Shown: one piece after another, positions 8,721-18,589 of the stretch | Layout: each line of letters opens with the position of its first letter | How positions within the stretch are numbered: the stretch's first letter is position 1 | Assembly: GCA_041737835.1 (NCBI GenBank) | Contig: JBGSQY010000001.1 | Reading direction: 5' to 3' (one strand) | From: Bythopirellula sp041737835 | GTDB taxonomy: Bacteria; Planctomycetota; Planctomycetia; Pirellulales; Lacipirellulaceae | DNA: 64,000 nucleotides | Made by a program: the position numbers and the translations under genes | The notes under the pieces: model-generated | Told to the model about the DNA's origin: nothing | Databases searched by the model: none | What the model saw: only the letters and a program-made list of their open reading frames with translations

Positions 8721-9010
8721 GGCTCTCGCTGATTTAGGTCCGTCGGCGTCCTGCTGGCGGCAACACAAATCGTCCTCGTCGTCCGCAATAAACTGCTAGC
8801 AGTCGAGACTCTCGGTCCTGGATGCTGGCAATTGGTTCAGTCAGGCTGATCCTGTGATAAAAATGTATGATTTTCAGCCGGAAATTAACACAATCGAGTG
8901 CTTTTTCTCCTGAATCGGCATTGCCAAGGTCCGCCAAATTGTTTTGAATCTGGGCCACGCTTTGACTTAACTTTCCATCAGGGAAGCTAGCCAGGGAAGG
9001 ACCCCTTGCC

Positions 9011-9622
9011 ATGGAACGGCCACAAAGAATGTTTGTTGGAATACTGCCTAAATTTTTCCGCCTGCTTGGTCAGTCGGCTCTGATTGGTGCTTGCTTGTGT
9101 ACAAGCTTGACCTTTGCCCAGCAACAAGTTGCCTCGCTCACGCCGCGGACAACGGAAAAGCGAGTCATTGGCCCCACAACGATCGTGGAAGAGGCCAATA
9201 GCGAGCTCGCCTTCAAAGCCCGCGTCGATACGGGGGCGACCACCACGTCGCTGCACGTGGAAGAGTGGGCCATCGAAAATGAGTCGAAGGTCATGGCCGA
9301 GAACATCGGCAAGAAGATTCGTTTCCGCATGAAGAACCATCGCGGTGAATCGCAGTGGATGGAAACCCAGATCGAAGAGATCGCGCTCGTGAAAACGGCC
9401 GCTCACCAGGAAGAGCGCTATAAGGTCCTGCTGACGATCTGCTGGAAAGACATGAAGAAGCAGGTGATGGTCACTCTGAATGACCGTTCCCACATGGAAT
9501 ATCCGATGCTTTTGGGCCGGAATTTTCTCGAAGGGGATTTCGTCGTCGACGTAGATCTCTACAAGAAGCCAAAGCCCGAAGTCGCACCGATTGAAGAAGC
9601 TTCCGCTGCCGGGGATAAATAA
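9011..9622 (+). CDS. Secreted retropepsin-like protease (RimK-associated COG4067 family)
   Basis: A 203-residue protein related to the 'ATP-dependent zinc protease' family, whose fold and DTG motif are those of retroviral-type aspartic proteases. The catalytic motif RVDTGATTTSLH is at about residues 71-82 (Asp73). A second conserved block, MLLGRNFLEGDFVVDV, sits near the C-terminus, as in the family. The N-terminus carries a signal-like segment ending near TFAQQQ (residues 20-38), so this member is probably exported. No RimK-type ATP-grasp ligase is adjacent. It is a single gene. Confidence 0.85.
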   Translation: MERPQRMFVGILPKFFRLLGQSALIGACLCTSLTFAQQQVASLTPRTTEKRVIGPTTIVEEANSELAFKARVDTGATTTSLHVEEWAIENESKVMAENIGKKIRFRMKNHRGESQWMETQIEEIALVKTAAHQEERYKVLLTICWKDMKKQVMVTLNDRSHMEYPMLLGRNFLEGDFVVDVDLYKKPKPEVAPIEEASAAGDK

Positions 9623-9680
9623 ATCCCCGGCGCAAGCCGCTTAGTCGCACAACGTCATGTTGTGGCACATTGGCTAGCGA

Positions 9681-9860
9681 CTACATTCCCGAACGCGGGT
9701 GGCTATTGCTGCGTTGGCCCATGTAAGTCGTGGGACGCGAAGCTTTGTGACTCTTGCGAGTAAAGCCTCTGCGCTTTTTCCATTTTCTGCGGCCTTGAGC
9801 GCCGTCGTCGGGTGTACGGCTTTCATCCGATTCCAACTCGGACCATTTCGCGCGATCCAT
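9681..9860 (-). CDS. Small highly basic protein, unknown
   Basis: A 59-residue frame on the minus strand. ATG at 9860 is preceded by an excellent ribosome binding site, GAGGGGAG, seven bases upstream. The middle is rich in Arg and Lys (GRRKWKKRRGFTRKSH), followed by RPTTYMGQRSNSHPRSGM to the end. The first ~20 residues are acidic. The strong Shine-Dalgarno and non-random composition argue for a real gene, perhaps nucleic-acid or ribosome binding. It is convergent with the protease gene. No family recognised. Confidence 0.55.
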   Translation of the reverse strand: MDRAKWSELESDESRTPDDGAQGRRKWKKRRGFTRKSHKASRPTTYMGQRSNSHPRSGM

Positions 9861-10179
9861 GACACAACTCCCCTCAGCAAGATCGATTGGATTAATCGCA
9901 ACTCGCACGAGCGACGTAACACATCCTCGGTTACTGGGGCGCTATTGTGATGAAATCGTGAAAATCCGGCAAGAGAATTGTTAATAGCCATTCTTGTCCT
10001 GGGCATTCACCCCATAAATACTGGCGTAAGCTCCAGCTCGTAGAGAGTCGTTTGACTTGACACTGGAGAATTGGGGTAAAATTGGCGGTTCCGCGATGGG
10101 CTCTCAATTTGCTACTCTGATACTGGAATTCCAATGGCTACTGTAAGCCGACTCGCGATTTTTGTCCTGAAAGTTTTCC
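9861..10179. other. Intergenic region between divergent genes
   Basis: About 320 bases between the minus-strand small basic gene and the plus-strand YyaL-type gene. It should hold both promoters. I see no further gene, repeat or clear promoter consensus. Confidence 0.4.
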
Positions 10180-12231
10180 ATGCCCAATCGACTTGCCGAC
10201 GAAACTAGTCCCTACCTGCTTCAACATCAGAATAACCCGGTGGACTGGTACCCCTGGGACACGGAAGCCTTGGAACGGTCCCGCAACGAAGACTTGCCGA
10301 TTTTCCTCTCGATTGGCTACTCGGCGTGCCATTGGTGCCACGTCATGGAGCACGAAAGTTTCGAGAGCGCGGCGATTGCCGAGGAGCTGAACAAGCATTT
10401 TGTCTGCATTAAGGTCGACCGCGAGGAACGGCCTGATCTCGATCAGATTTATATGAATGCCGTGCAGGTTTTGACGGGGCGGGGTGGCTGGCCGATGAGC
10501 GTGTTTCTCACGCCCGACTTAAAGCCGTTTTATGGGGGCACGTATTGGCCGCCGGAACCACGGCACGGCATGCCTGGTTTCGACCAAGTAATTACCGCGG
10601 TTGCCAAGGCATGGAACGAAAATCGCGAAGGGGTTCTGGAAACTTCCGAGCGGCTTACCGAGGAACTTGCCCAGGTTTCGCAACAAGGCAAAGCACCGGG
10701 CGAATTGTCAGCGGCCTTAGTTCGCAACGCGGTGAGCCATTTTCGGCAAACCTACGATCGTACTTACGGTGGATTTGGCGGCGCACCAAAGTTCCCCGCA
10801 CCGATGTCGTTGCGGCTGTTGATGCGTTATTGGCATCGGCATAAAGATCAATTCGCGCTCGACATGGTGACTGGCACGCTCGACCGGATGGCGGCGGGGG
10901 GGATTTATGACCATCTCGGTGGCGGGTTTGCTCGGTATTCCGTCGATGCCCGGTGGCTTGTGCCGCACTTCGAGAAGATGCTTTACGACAACTCCCTGCT
11001 GGCGATTGCGTATGTCGAAGCCTTCCAAATCACCGGCAACCAAGAGTATGCCCGCGTGATTCGCGAGACGCTTGATTATGTGCTGCGTGACATGACCAAC
11101 CCTGCCGGAGGATTTTACAGCACTGAAGATGCCGACAGCGAAGGGGTCGAAGGGAAGTTTTACGTTTGGACACCCGAGCAATTGGTCGAAGTGCTGGGCC
11201 AAGCCAAAGCGGAGACTTTTGCCAAAGTCTATGACGTCACCGAGCATGGCAACTTTGAAGAGGCGAGCATTCTCAACTTGCCCAAAACGATCGCCCAACA
11301 AGCTCAGCCACTTGGACGCGAGGAGGAATCATTACGCCGAGAATTGGCCGAGAGCCGACAGAAATTGTTTAAGGCACGTGAGCAGCGAATTCATCCTCAT
11401 AAAGATGACAAAGTCATCACGGCTTGGAACGGGTTGATGATCGAAGCCCTGGCGGTGGCAGGTGTGGTGCTTGGAGAAAGCCGCTATCTCGATGCGGCGC
11501 GTCAGGCCGTGGTGTTCATCGACGAGAAATTGCGGCGAAAAGACGGACGTTTGCTGCACACTTGGCGAAACGGTGCGGCAAAATACGATGGTTTCTTGGA
11601 TGATTACTCCTATCTCGCTTGTGGCTTAATTACTCTGTACGAAGCAACCGGAGAAGCGAAATATTTGTCCCAGGCGATTGCGGATATGGAAGCCGTCCTC
11701 GCGCGGTTTTCCGATGCAGGGCAGGGGGGCTTCTTCTACACGGCCGACGATCAGGATGCCTTACTCGTCCGCAACAAGGAATTTGCCGACAATGCCGTAC
11801 CCAGCGGCAATGCCATGGCGGCGCTTGCGTTGGTGAAGCTCGCGAAACTGACGGGCGAAGAGCGTTATTTGACCGCGGCAGAAAAAACGATGCAGGCCAG
11901 CGCTGAAATTATGCAGCGTTATCCCTCGGCGGCCGCGCAAATGTTACAAGCGGTCGACTTTCTGTTGGGGCCAACCTATGAGTTGGTGTTTGCCAGCGAT
12001 CAGGGGCCAGAAGCTCGTGATGTTCTCGCTGAGCTTCAGCAACAATTTCTGCCGAACAAAGTGCTCGCGTTTGCGGGCGATTCCTTACCCGCACTCACAG
12101 GTTTGCTTGAAGGCAAACAAATCTCTGCCGCTGAACCAACACTCTACATTTGCGAAGGCTTTACCTGTCAGGCGCCCGCTCATGGCCGCGAGGAAATCCA
12201 AGAGCGCTTGACCACCGCGATGCAGAGTTAA
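10180..12231 (+). CDS. Thioredoxin domain-containing protein, DUF255/YyaL family
   Basis: A 683-residue protein of the family that includes bacterial YyaL and animal SPATA20. The N-terminal thioredoxin-like domain opens with RLADETSPYLLQHQNNPVDW, and the CHWCHVMEHESF motif places the redox cysteines at 50 and 53. The remaining ~500 residues form the helical (alpha/alpha)6-barrel part, similar to sugar-processing folds, with FGGAPKFPAPM, YDHLGGGFARYSVD and TAWNGLMIEALA. Full length, no frame breaks. Its biochemical role is unsettled in all organisms. Its stop codon abuts the stop of the next, convergent gene with no base between. Confidence 0.95.
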   Translation: MPNRLADETSPYLLQHQNNPVDWYPWDTEALERSRNEDLPIFLSIGYSACHWCHVMEHESFESAAIAEELNKHFVCIKVDREERPDLDQIYMNAVQVLTGRGGWPMSVFLTPDLKPFYGGTYWPPEPRHGMPGFDQVITAVAKAWNENREGVLETSERLTEELAQVSQQGKAPGELSAALVRNAVSHFRQTYDRTYGGFGGAPKFPAPMSLRLLMRYWHRHKDQFALDMVTGTLDRMAAGGIYDHLGGGFARYSVDARWLVPHFEKMLYDNSLLAIAYVEAFQITGNQEYARVIRETLDYVLRDMTNPAGGFYSTEDADSEGVEGKFYVWTPEQLVEVLGQAKAETFAKVYDVTEHGNFEEASILNLPKTIAQQAQPLGREEESLRRELAESRQKLFKAREQRIHPHKDDKVITAWNGLMIEALAVAGVVLGESRYLDAARQAVVFIDEKLRRKDGRLLHTWRNGAAKYDGFLDDYSYLACGLITLYEATGEAKYLSQAIADMEAVLARFSDAGQGGFFYTADDQDALLVRNKEFADNAVPSGNAMAALALVKLAKLTGEERYLTAAEKTMQASAEIMQRYPSAAAQMLQAVDFLLGPTYELVFASDQGPEARDVLAELQQQFLPNKVLAFAGDSLPALTGLLEGKQISAAEPTLYICEGFTCQAPAHGREEIQERLTTAMQS

Positions 12232-12903
12232 TTAAAGTTCTCGGACACGCAAGTTCCGAAACTTGTAGACTGCATCTTTTTCGCCATGATGCTGGATACC
12301 AACCGGGCCGCGGGCGTCGAGGTCGTCGTTAATGTCGCTGATCAGCACGTCGTTGACTTCAACCTTGAGCGAATCTCCCTGGCAAGTGATCCGATAGCGA
12401 TTCCAATCGTCGCGCTTGAGGGCTCCGGCGATTTCGGGTTTCTTAAAAAACTCGTGCGATTCTTTCTCGTGTTTGAGGAACTTTTCATCTTTCGTGCGGC
12501 CCGTGAGGCTTGGCCAGAGCCACTCGCGCCGGCCTTCGTCGTAGATGCCACCTGACCAACGACGGTCGGAACCATCAACCTCGGCTTGATATCCGTAAAC
12601 GCGGTTTGGCTCGACGTGACAGCGAAACATGAATCCCGAGTTCGCGGGGCCAGAGGGAAGCTTTACTTCGCCTTCGAGCACGAAATCGCCAAAGTCTTTC
12701 TCGCTGACAAGAAAAAATTTCTGATCGCCCGTGAGATGAATCTCACCGTCGACAACTTTTGCCTTCCCCCATTCGAACGGATTTTTCCAACCGGTCAGGT
12801 CTTTGCCGTTGAACAGCTCAACCCATTCCTCCGCCGCCTGGCACGGAAGTGCCGTAAGGAGCAAAAGACACAGCAGGGATAATAAAACAATTCGTGGGAG
12901 CAT
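12232..12903 (-). CDS. DUF1080 (3-keto-disaccharide hydrolase-like) secreted protein
   Basis: A 223-residue protein with a signal peptide (MLPRIVLLSLLCLLLLTALP...) and one DUF1080 domain, starting at EWVELFNGKDLTGWKNP. This is a concanavalin-like beta-sandwich widespread in planctomycetes; members are annotated as 3-keto-disaccharide hydrolases or sugar-binding proteins. The signature RCHVEPNRVYGYQAEVDG lies in mid-protein. ATG 12903 is chosen because the signal peptide starts there, although the frame is open for 14 more codons upstream. Single gene; substrate unknown. Confidence 0.88.
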   Translation of the reverse strand: MLPRIVLLSLLCLLLLTALPCQAAEEWVELFNGKDLTGWKNPFEWGKAKVVDGEIHLTGDQKFFLVSEKDFGDFVLEGEVKLPSGPANSGFMFRCHVEPNRVYGYQAEVDGSDRRWSGGIYDEGRREWLWPSLTGRTKDEKFLKHEKESHEFFKKPEIAGALKRDDWNRYRITCQGDSLKVEVNDVLISDINDDLDARGPVGIQHHGEKDAVYKFRNLRVREL

Positions 12904-12968
12904 ATCCGCCTCGCGATGAATGTTGTGATTCCCCCAAGATACCAAACGCGATGTTCATCGCAAGTTCG

Positions 12969-15900
12969 CTAGATTGTTTCCAGCGATTCCTCGGTGCTGG
13001 CCTTGATGATGCGTTCACCCGCAGGAATTCCGGTCGTCCAAAATAACGCTGGCCGCACGAAAAATTCGAGCAACGTGCTGGTGATAAGTCCACCAATGAC
13101 CACCGTGGCGATCGGATAGAGAATTTCTTTACCCGGTTCGCCAGCGGCCATGGCGAGTGGAATCAAACCGATGCCCGACGTGAGAGCTGTCATCAAAACG
13201 GGGGCTAAGCGTTCCTTGCCCGCGCGAACGATCATCTCCTTGGACCACGTTTCGCCTTCCTGCTGCACTAAGTGCACGTAGTGCGTGAGCAACAAGATGC
13301 CGTTGCGCGATGCGATGCCGCATAAGGAAATAAAGCCCACCATGGCCGCGACAGTGAGTGTTTGTCCCGTGAACACGAGCGCGGCGACTGCCCCCACCAA
13401 TGCGGTTGGCAAAGCCGCCATAACTTGCCACGAGAAGTTCGCCGAGCCGAATAATGTGTAAAGTGTGAGAAACATACCGATCAACGAAATGACGAACAAC
13501 ACGCCAATGACGCGCTGGGCCGATTGTTGGCTTTCAAATTGACCACCGAACTCAATAAAGTAGCCTTCCGGCAACTGCGCGCGTAACGGCCAAACTTTTT
13601 GGCGAATGTCATCGACGACGTCGACCACGCCACGGCCCGCCACGTTGCATTGAATCACAATCCGCCGTTGGCCCCCTTCGCGATTGATCGTATTGGGACC
13701 TCCCGAACGGTAGACCTTGGCAATCGAATCCAATGGCACGCTCCCGCCGCTGGGAAGTTCGATTGCCAGTCGCCGCAAAGCATCGAGGTCTTCACGAACA
13801 GGCTCATCAAGTTTCACGACGAGATCGAATGTACGCACGCCGGAGAGAATTTCCGAGACTACCTTGCCGTTCATGGCGGTTTCGATGAATTCGTTGACGG
13901 CATAGGGGGTCAGTCCCGACAGAGCGAGCTTATCGCGATCAAGTTCGATGCGGAGTTGAGGGATTTCGCTCTGCTGTTCGATCATGAGGTCGCGAATGCC
14001 GGGTATATCGGAGATCAAATTTTGCATCCGCTGGGCAATCTCGCGCAGCGTGGTTAAGTCTTCGCCATAGATTTTGATGCCGATTTGCGCCTTGATGCCT
14101 GAGAGCATGTGAGAAATCAAATGGGCAATCGGTTGTTCGACCGAACTAATAATTCCGGGCACGCCGTCGAGCGCCCCGCGAATGTCTTCCAAAATGTCTT
14201 CCCGCGAACGATCTGATTCGGGATCGAGCGACAAGATGAGCTCCGAGACGTTGGCTCCCATCACATGCTCGTCGAGTTCCGCGCGGCCGACCTTGCATAC
14301 GATACTCGTGACTTCTGGAATGTTTTGCAGCCGCTTAATGGCCGCATCGGAAGCAGATTTCGAACTTCGCAGTGAGGCCCCTGGCGGGAGCAGTACGTTG
14401 ACTTGGACGGATCCTTCGTTGAACGGAGGGAGAAAATCGCTTTCGAGTTTGGTTAACACAAAAACCGAGAAGAGTACGACTCCTGCCGTGAGGATCAGCA
14501 CCAGCTTAGGAACAGCCAGTGAAAACCGAATGGCCGCGGCAGCAATGCTTTTGAGAACGCGGACCAACCAACCATCGACGTCGTGGGCCATCGACTTCAT
14601 GCTTGGGAGGAGCCAATACGACAGCACCGGGGTAAGCGTCAAGGAGACCACGAGCGATGCCAGGATCGACACGACGTAAGCAATGCCCAGCGGTGTGAAC
14701 AGTCGGCCTTCCATACCGCTCAAGGCAAATAATGGTAAGAACACAAGCACAATAAGAATCGTGCTGTAGACGATGGAATTGCGAACTTCAGAGCTTGCTT
14801 CGTAGACCACCAAGAGCGCGGATTTGGGATTGCCCGCGACGCGATTTTCTTTGAGTCGCCGGTAGATATTTTCCACGTCGACGATTGAATCGTCCACGAG
14901 TTCGCCGATGGCGACCGCCAGCCCCCCCAAAGTCATGGTGTTGATGCTCAAACCCAGCCAGCGGAAGATCAAACCCGTTACGACTATCGACAGTGGGATC
15001 GCCGTGAGCGTGATCATCGTGGTGCGAAAGTTCATCAAGAATAAGAACAGAATGATCACCACCAGAATGCCGCCGTCCCGCAAGGCCTCGATGACGTTTG
15101 CGACGGCCAAATCAATAAACTGCTTTTGTTGATAAAAATCGGCGGAAATTTTTACGTCTTTGGGAAGCGAGTGACGCAGATCGCGTATCGCCTCCAAAAT
15201 CTGGGTCGTGAGTTTGCGCGTGTCCGCTTCGGGTTGCTTGGCAATTGTGATGACCACGGCCGGCCCGCCGTTGAACTTGCCGTCGGCTTCGCGCAAATAA
15301 GCCGAGCTATCACCGCGCTTGGGCTGCGGGCCTTCGACAATCGTGGCGACTTCTCCTAAAAGCAGAGGGCGATCAGCTCGAGGTTTGACCACGAGTTTTT
15401 CGAGATCTTCGATGGAACTGATTCGCCCTAATGAACGAACCAGCAATTCCTGCGGGCCTTGATCGTCGAGATAACCGCCCGTGACGTTGGTGTTGCTTTC
15501 GGTGAGGGCCTGTTCGATTTCGTGCAAGGTCACGCCGTTCCTCACGAGTAGTTGAGGATCGATCAGCACCTGAAACTGCTTGCGGCCACCGCCCATCGTG
15601 ATCACCTGGGCTACGCCGGGAACGGTGAGCAGCCGTTGGCGAACGGTCCAGTCCGCGAGCGTGCGGAGCTCCAGCGGCGAAGTCGCGCCGGTTTCACTCC
15701 ACATGCCGAGAATCAACACCTGGCCCATTAGCGAAGAAATCGGTGCAAGCTGCGGTCTCACCCCTTCCGGAAGTCGGTCGGCAACCAATGCCAGCTTTTC
15801 CGCTACTACTTGCCGGCCGATATAGATGTCGGTACCCCAATTGAATTCAACATAGACGATGCTCAATCCCGCGTCGGAACTACTGCGCACCGCCTGAACG

Positions 15901-16133
15901 CCGGTGGCTCCATTAAGCACTGACTCCAGAGGGATCGTAATGAGCGATTCCACTTCCTCGGGCGCCATGCCGGGGACTTCCGTGATCACCGTCACACGCG
16001 GCCGGTCGAGATCTGGAAACACGTCAATCGGCAATTGCGTGAGTTGCCAACCGCCGTAACCCGTGATGAAAATTGAAAACGCCAAAACTAAAAGGCGATT
16101 GCGTAGCGAAAAGCGAATGATCGAGTTGAGCAT
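12969..16133 (-). CDS. Heavy-metal efflux RND pump, CusA/CzcA family
   Basis: A 1054-residue inner-membrane proton-driven pump with the usual length of the HME-RND family. It starts MLNSIIRFSLRNRLLVLAF, with the first membrane helix at 11-30, then a large periplasmic loop. The TM4 region reads VAIGELVDDSIVDVENIYRRL, with the acidic residues needed for proton relay. The C-terminal half has MVGFISLCGIASRNGILLLTH and ends after LEFFVRPALFW. It lies 54 bases after the adaptor gene. The metal (Cu/Ag versus Zn/Co/Ni) cannot be set from sequence alone. No outer-membrane channel gene is in the operon. Confidence 0.93.
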   Translation of the reverse strand: MLNSIIRFSLRNRLLVLAFSIFITGYGGWQLTQLPIDVFPDLDRPRVTVITEVPGMAPEEVESLITIPLESVLNGATGVQAVRSSSDAGLSIVYVEFNWGTDIYIGRQVVAEKLALVADRLPEGVRPQLAPISSLMGQVLILGMWSETGATSPLELRTLADWTVRQRLLTVPGVAQVITMGGGRKQFQVLIDPQLLVRNGVTLHEIEQALTESNTNVTGGYLDDQGPQELLVRSLGRISSIEDLEKLVVKPRADRPLLLGEVATIVEGPQPKRGDSSAYLREADGKFNGGPAVVITIAKQPEADTRKLTTQILEAIRDLRHSLPKDVKISADFYQQKQFIDLAVANVIEALRDGGILVVIILFLFLMNFRTTMITLTAIPLSIVVTGLIFRWLGLSINTMTLGGLAVAIGELVDDSIVDVENIYRRLKENRVAGNPKSALLVVYEASSEVRNSIVYSTILIVLVFLPLFALSGMEGRLFTPLGIAYVVSILASLVVSLTLTPVLSYWLLPSMKSMAHDVDGWLVRVLKSIAAAAIRFSLAVPKLVLILTAGVVLFSVFVLTKLESDFLPPFNEGSVQVNVLLPPGASLRSSKSASDAAIKRLQNIPEVTSIVCKVGRAELDEHVMGANVSELILSLDPESDRSREDILEDIRGALDGVPGIISSVEQPIAHLISHMLSGIKAQIGIKIYGEDLTTLREIAQRMQNLISDIPGIRDLMIEQQSEIPQLRIELDRDKLALSGLTPYAVNEFIETAMNGKVVSEILSGVRTFDLVVKLDEPVREDLDALRRLAIELPSGGSVPLDSIAKVYRSGGPNTINREGGQRRIVIQCNVAGRGVVDVVDDIRQKVWPLRAQLPEGYFIEFGGQFESQQSAQRVIGVLFVISLIGMFLTLYTLFGSANFSWQVMAALPTALVGAVAALVFTGQTLTVAAMVGFISLCGIASRNGILLLTHYVHLVQQEGETWSKEMIVRAGKERLAPVLMTALTSGIGLIPLAMAAGEPGKEILYPIATVVIGGLITSTLLEFFVRPALFWTTGIPAGERIIKASTEESLETI

Positions 16134-16187
16134 GGCGAAGTTTTGAAGCGGGTGATTCGTGGCAGAATTCTACGGCGTCGTCATTCG

Positions 16188-17657
16188 TTAATGATTGTGT
16201 CCCGCGTGGGGATCGACCGCTCCGCCGCTCTTGTTTTTCATCGCCAAGTGCATTTGATAGGCACCTTCCACGACGCACTCTTCTCCCGGCTTCACGCGGT
16301 TGTCGGCTTCGATGACCGCGAATCGCTGATCTTGTTGAAGCACGCGCACCGGCGTGCGATCGTAGTGCTTGCCATGCACGAGAAAGATAAATGACTCGGC
16401 CCCATCTTCGACAATGGCACCGACGGGAACGACCAACTGCTCGGTCCATTGCTCGGCGGGAACAAAGAGTTCACCACGCATGCCAGGTCGGTATTTCCAT
16501 TGAGAATAAAGTCGGCCATCCGGTTTTTCATGGGTGGCCATTAACTCGTTGGGCAACTCGACATAGAACTGCAACGCACGTGACTCGACGTCGACTTCGT
16601 TCGCGACGTAGACAATCGACAATTCCTGCGGTTTGTCGGCCGACTTGTTGCCGGCATCCAATTGGGCCGTCACGGGCCATTCTTTCGCGGCCGCATTTTC
16701 AATCGCCGCGGCGTCGCGCTGAAAGGCACGGCCTTCGATGTACAGTTTTGTGTAGTCGGTGAGAATCGCCATCGTGTCGCCAGCGGTGACGTGCTTGCCG
16801 ATGTTCACTTCGACTTTTTGAATGTTGAAGCAACAACGCACGCCGTGCAGCGGATTTGGCAATGGGGCATCGGGGACATTGACCGTGATTTGTTGAACCA
16901 GTTTGCGTTCCTGGCTGATCGAATCGACCAGACCTTCGCTCAGGCCATGGAGCAGCAAGGCTTCGCGGAGTGCTTTCAAGGCAGCGTTCAATTTTTGCTG
17001 TTCGTATTGCCGTTCGAGGAGCGATTTGCCAGCGATGGCACCCGTGGCTGTGACGATTTCAAGCCGTTTGATTTCGCGCTCGACGACGTCGAGTTCTTCG
17101 AGCGTGACAAGATATTCCCGCTGCGTGGAAACCAACTCTTCGTGCGTTAAACGCATCTCGAACAAAGGTTGCAGCGGGCCGATGCTCTCACCGGCCGAGT
17201 GAAAAACTTTGGTGACGATGCCCGTCAGCGGGGCACTCACTTCGACGCGGGAAATTCCCGGACGCTCCACGACCACGGCCGGTACGGAGATCGTTCGTTG
17301 ATACGGCTTGGTTTCCAGCGGGGCGATTTTCAGACCGATGTTACCTTGGGCTTCGGTGCTTAAATCGAGGTGGTCGTGTGGTTCTTCATGCTCGTGGTCA
17401 TGTTCTTCCTCGTGAGCCGCGTGCTCCTCTGCCGTTTCATGCGCATGGTCGTGTTCGTCCTCCTCATCATGGGAGTGTGCGGCATGTTCTTCTGCCGTTT
17501 CGCCAGCGTGGTCATCTTCGGCAACACTCTGTTGATAAGCGACAAGTGGGTCAACGGGCTCACCGGGAATGAACTTTTTGTGCCATCCTACGGCGTACCC
17601 AAGACCCAACACGGCGAATATGACAACGACAACCAAGAAAGCAACAACGCGGTTCAT
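16188..17657 (-). CDS. RND periplasmic adaptor with His-rich N-terminus (CusB/CzcB type)
   Basis: A 489-residue membrane-fusion protein linking the pump to an outer-membrane channel. ATG 17657 opens an N-terminal anchor (MNRVVAFLVVVVIFAVLGLG). Residues ~50-105 form a His/Glu/Asp-rich stretch (HAAHEEEHDHEHEEPHDH is part of it) that probably binds divalent metal. The lipoyl/barrel parts follow (ISVPAVVVERPGISRVEVSA), then a coiled coil around the LVSTQREYLVTLEELDVVE segment. The C-terminus is also His-rich (DPHAGHNH). Second gene of the minus-strand operon. Confidence 0.92.
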   Translation of the reverse strand: MNRVVAFLVVVVIFAVLGLGYAVGWHKKFIPGEPVDPLVAYQQSVAEDDHAGETAEEHAAHSHDEEDEHDHAHETAEEHAAHEEEHDHEHEEPHDHLDLSTEAQGNIGLKIAPLETKPYQRTISVPAVVVERPGISRVEVSAPLTGIVTKVFHSAGESIGPLQPLFEMRLTHEELVSTQREYLVTLEELDVVEREIKRLEIVTATGAIAGKSLLERQYEQQKLNAALKALREALLLHGLSEGLVDSISQERKLVQQITVNVPDAPLPNPLHGVRCCFNIQKVEVNIGKHVTAGDTMAILTDYTKLYIEGRAFQRDAAAIENAAAKEWPVTAQLDAGNKSADKPQELSIVYVANEVDVESRALQFYVELPNELMATHEKPDGRLYSQWKYRPGMRGELFVPAEQWTEQLVVPVGAIVEDGAESFIFLVHGKHYDRTPVRVLQQDQRFAVIEADNRVKPGEECVVEGAYQMHLAMKNKSGGAVDPHAGHNH

Positions 17658-17751
17658 AACAAACTCACAGCGCAAGGAATAATGAGATTGCCGCGCGAAA
17701 ATATCAGTCAAGAACGAGCGCGGCAGCAAAGCTAGCTGAGAGATGGGCGCG

Positions 17752-18135
17752 CTAAATCACCAACACGCATTGCCAGAGATGCAACGCGGGGCCCGCGGGA
17801 TGGAGAACGTCGGTTTCGACAGCGCGGTTTACAACGGAGAGTTGACTCGAGTAGTGATCGACGACTGCAACCAATGCCGTCACGGTTGCCAAGCAGTCCA
17901 AGGCAACACAGGAGTTATTCTCCTGAGAGACAAAGACGCAAGATTCTTCGTCGCAACTTTCAGGATCCGTCGATTGATCGGAATCCGAATCCGTTTCGGC
18001 AGGGTGGCCATGGCAAGCGTGATCATGGCAAACGGCGACGGCTTCCTGCCTAACATGCTCATGGTGCGCGCAACAACCTAGCCCGGCGTGGGCGGCCATC
18101 ACGGCGGTCAGCACAAGTGTCAGAACGAGCTTCAT
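17752..18135 (-). CDS. Cys/His-rich secreted protein of the metal-efflux operon
   Basis: A 127-residue protein with a signal peptide (MKLVLTLVLTAVMAAHAGLG) and a mature part rich in Cys and His: CCAHHEH, CHDHACHGHP, then an acidic stretch and ESCDEESCVF. It is the first gene of the operon with the adaptor and pump, 94 bases upstream of the adaptor. Position and residues suggest periplasmic metal binding, either a sensor-like or a chaperone role. No named family recognised. Confidence 0.7.
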   Translation of the reverse strand: MKLVLTLVLTAVMAAHAGLGCCAHHEHVRQEAVAVCHDHACHGHPAETDSDSDQSTDPESCDEESCVFVSQENNSCVALDCLATVTALVAVVDHYSSQLSVVNRAVETDVLHPAGPALHLWQCVLVI

Positions 18136-18589
18136 ATTAATATTGTCGCCGCTAAACGGGGGGTGGTCAATTTCAATCCGTGGCCGTGAGCAGGCCTTCC
18201 ATCAAGGCATGACGGGTCCAAACGATTTCCAGGGGTTTTGATGTACAGAAGCTGGGCCCGGCTGGCCCCCTTTGCCATCGTCACCTATTTTCGTGACCAG
18301 CAAAGTCGCGGCGAGTAGCGGTAGGAACTTCATGAGACGACAATTCACCGGTTTGTCGCCATGGTAAGCGAGCACCGGACGGGGAAAAGAGCTTGAAAAG
18401 CATGGAAGCCATCCCTTCAGGGCGTAGCGTTCCATGAATCTCTATCGGCACGAAGAAATCCTGAGTTGATCGTGCTGGCATGTGTTAATCCGCTACCAGC
18501 CTTGCGGTATAGCGTTTGATCTGAAGAAATCCTCAAAAAATCGCTTCAAGGGCTGTGATTACCTGCTACCGGTCGTGGACGAATTACCC
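18136..18589. other. Intergenic region between divergent operons
   Basis: About 450 bases between the metal-efflux operon (minus) and the lipid/light-stress operon (plus). It must carry both promoters. A 43-codon minus-strand frame at 18202-18333 (MKFLPLLAATLLV...) has a hydrophobic start but no good ribosome binding site. I see no clear sigma or operator consensus. Confidence 0.4.

Noticed and set aside
18202..18333. 43-codon minus-strand frame with a hydrophobic start
   Set aside because: No clear ribosome binding site and too short to decide; left as possible only.
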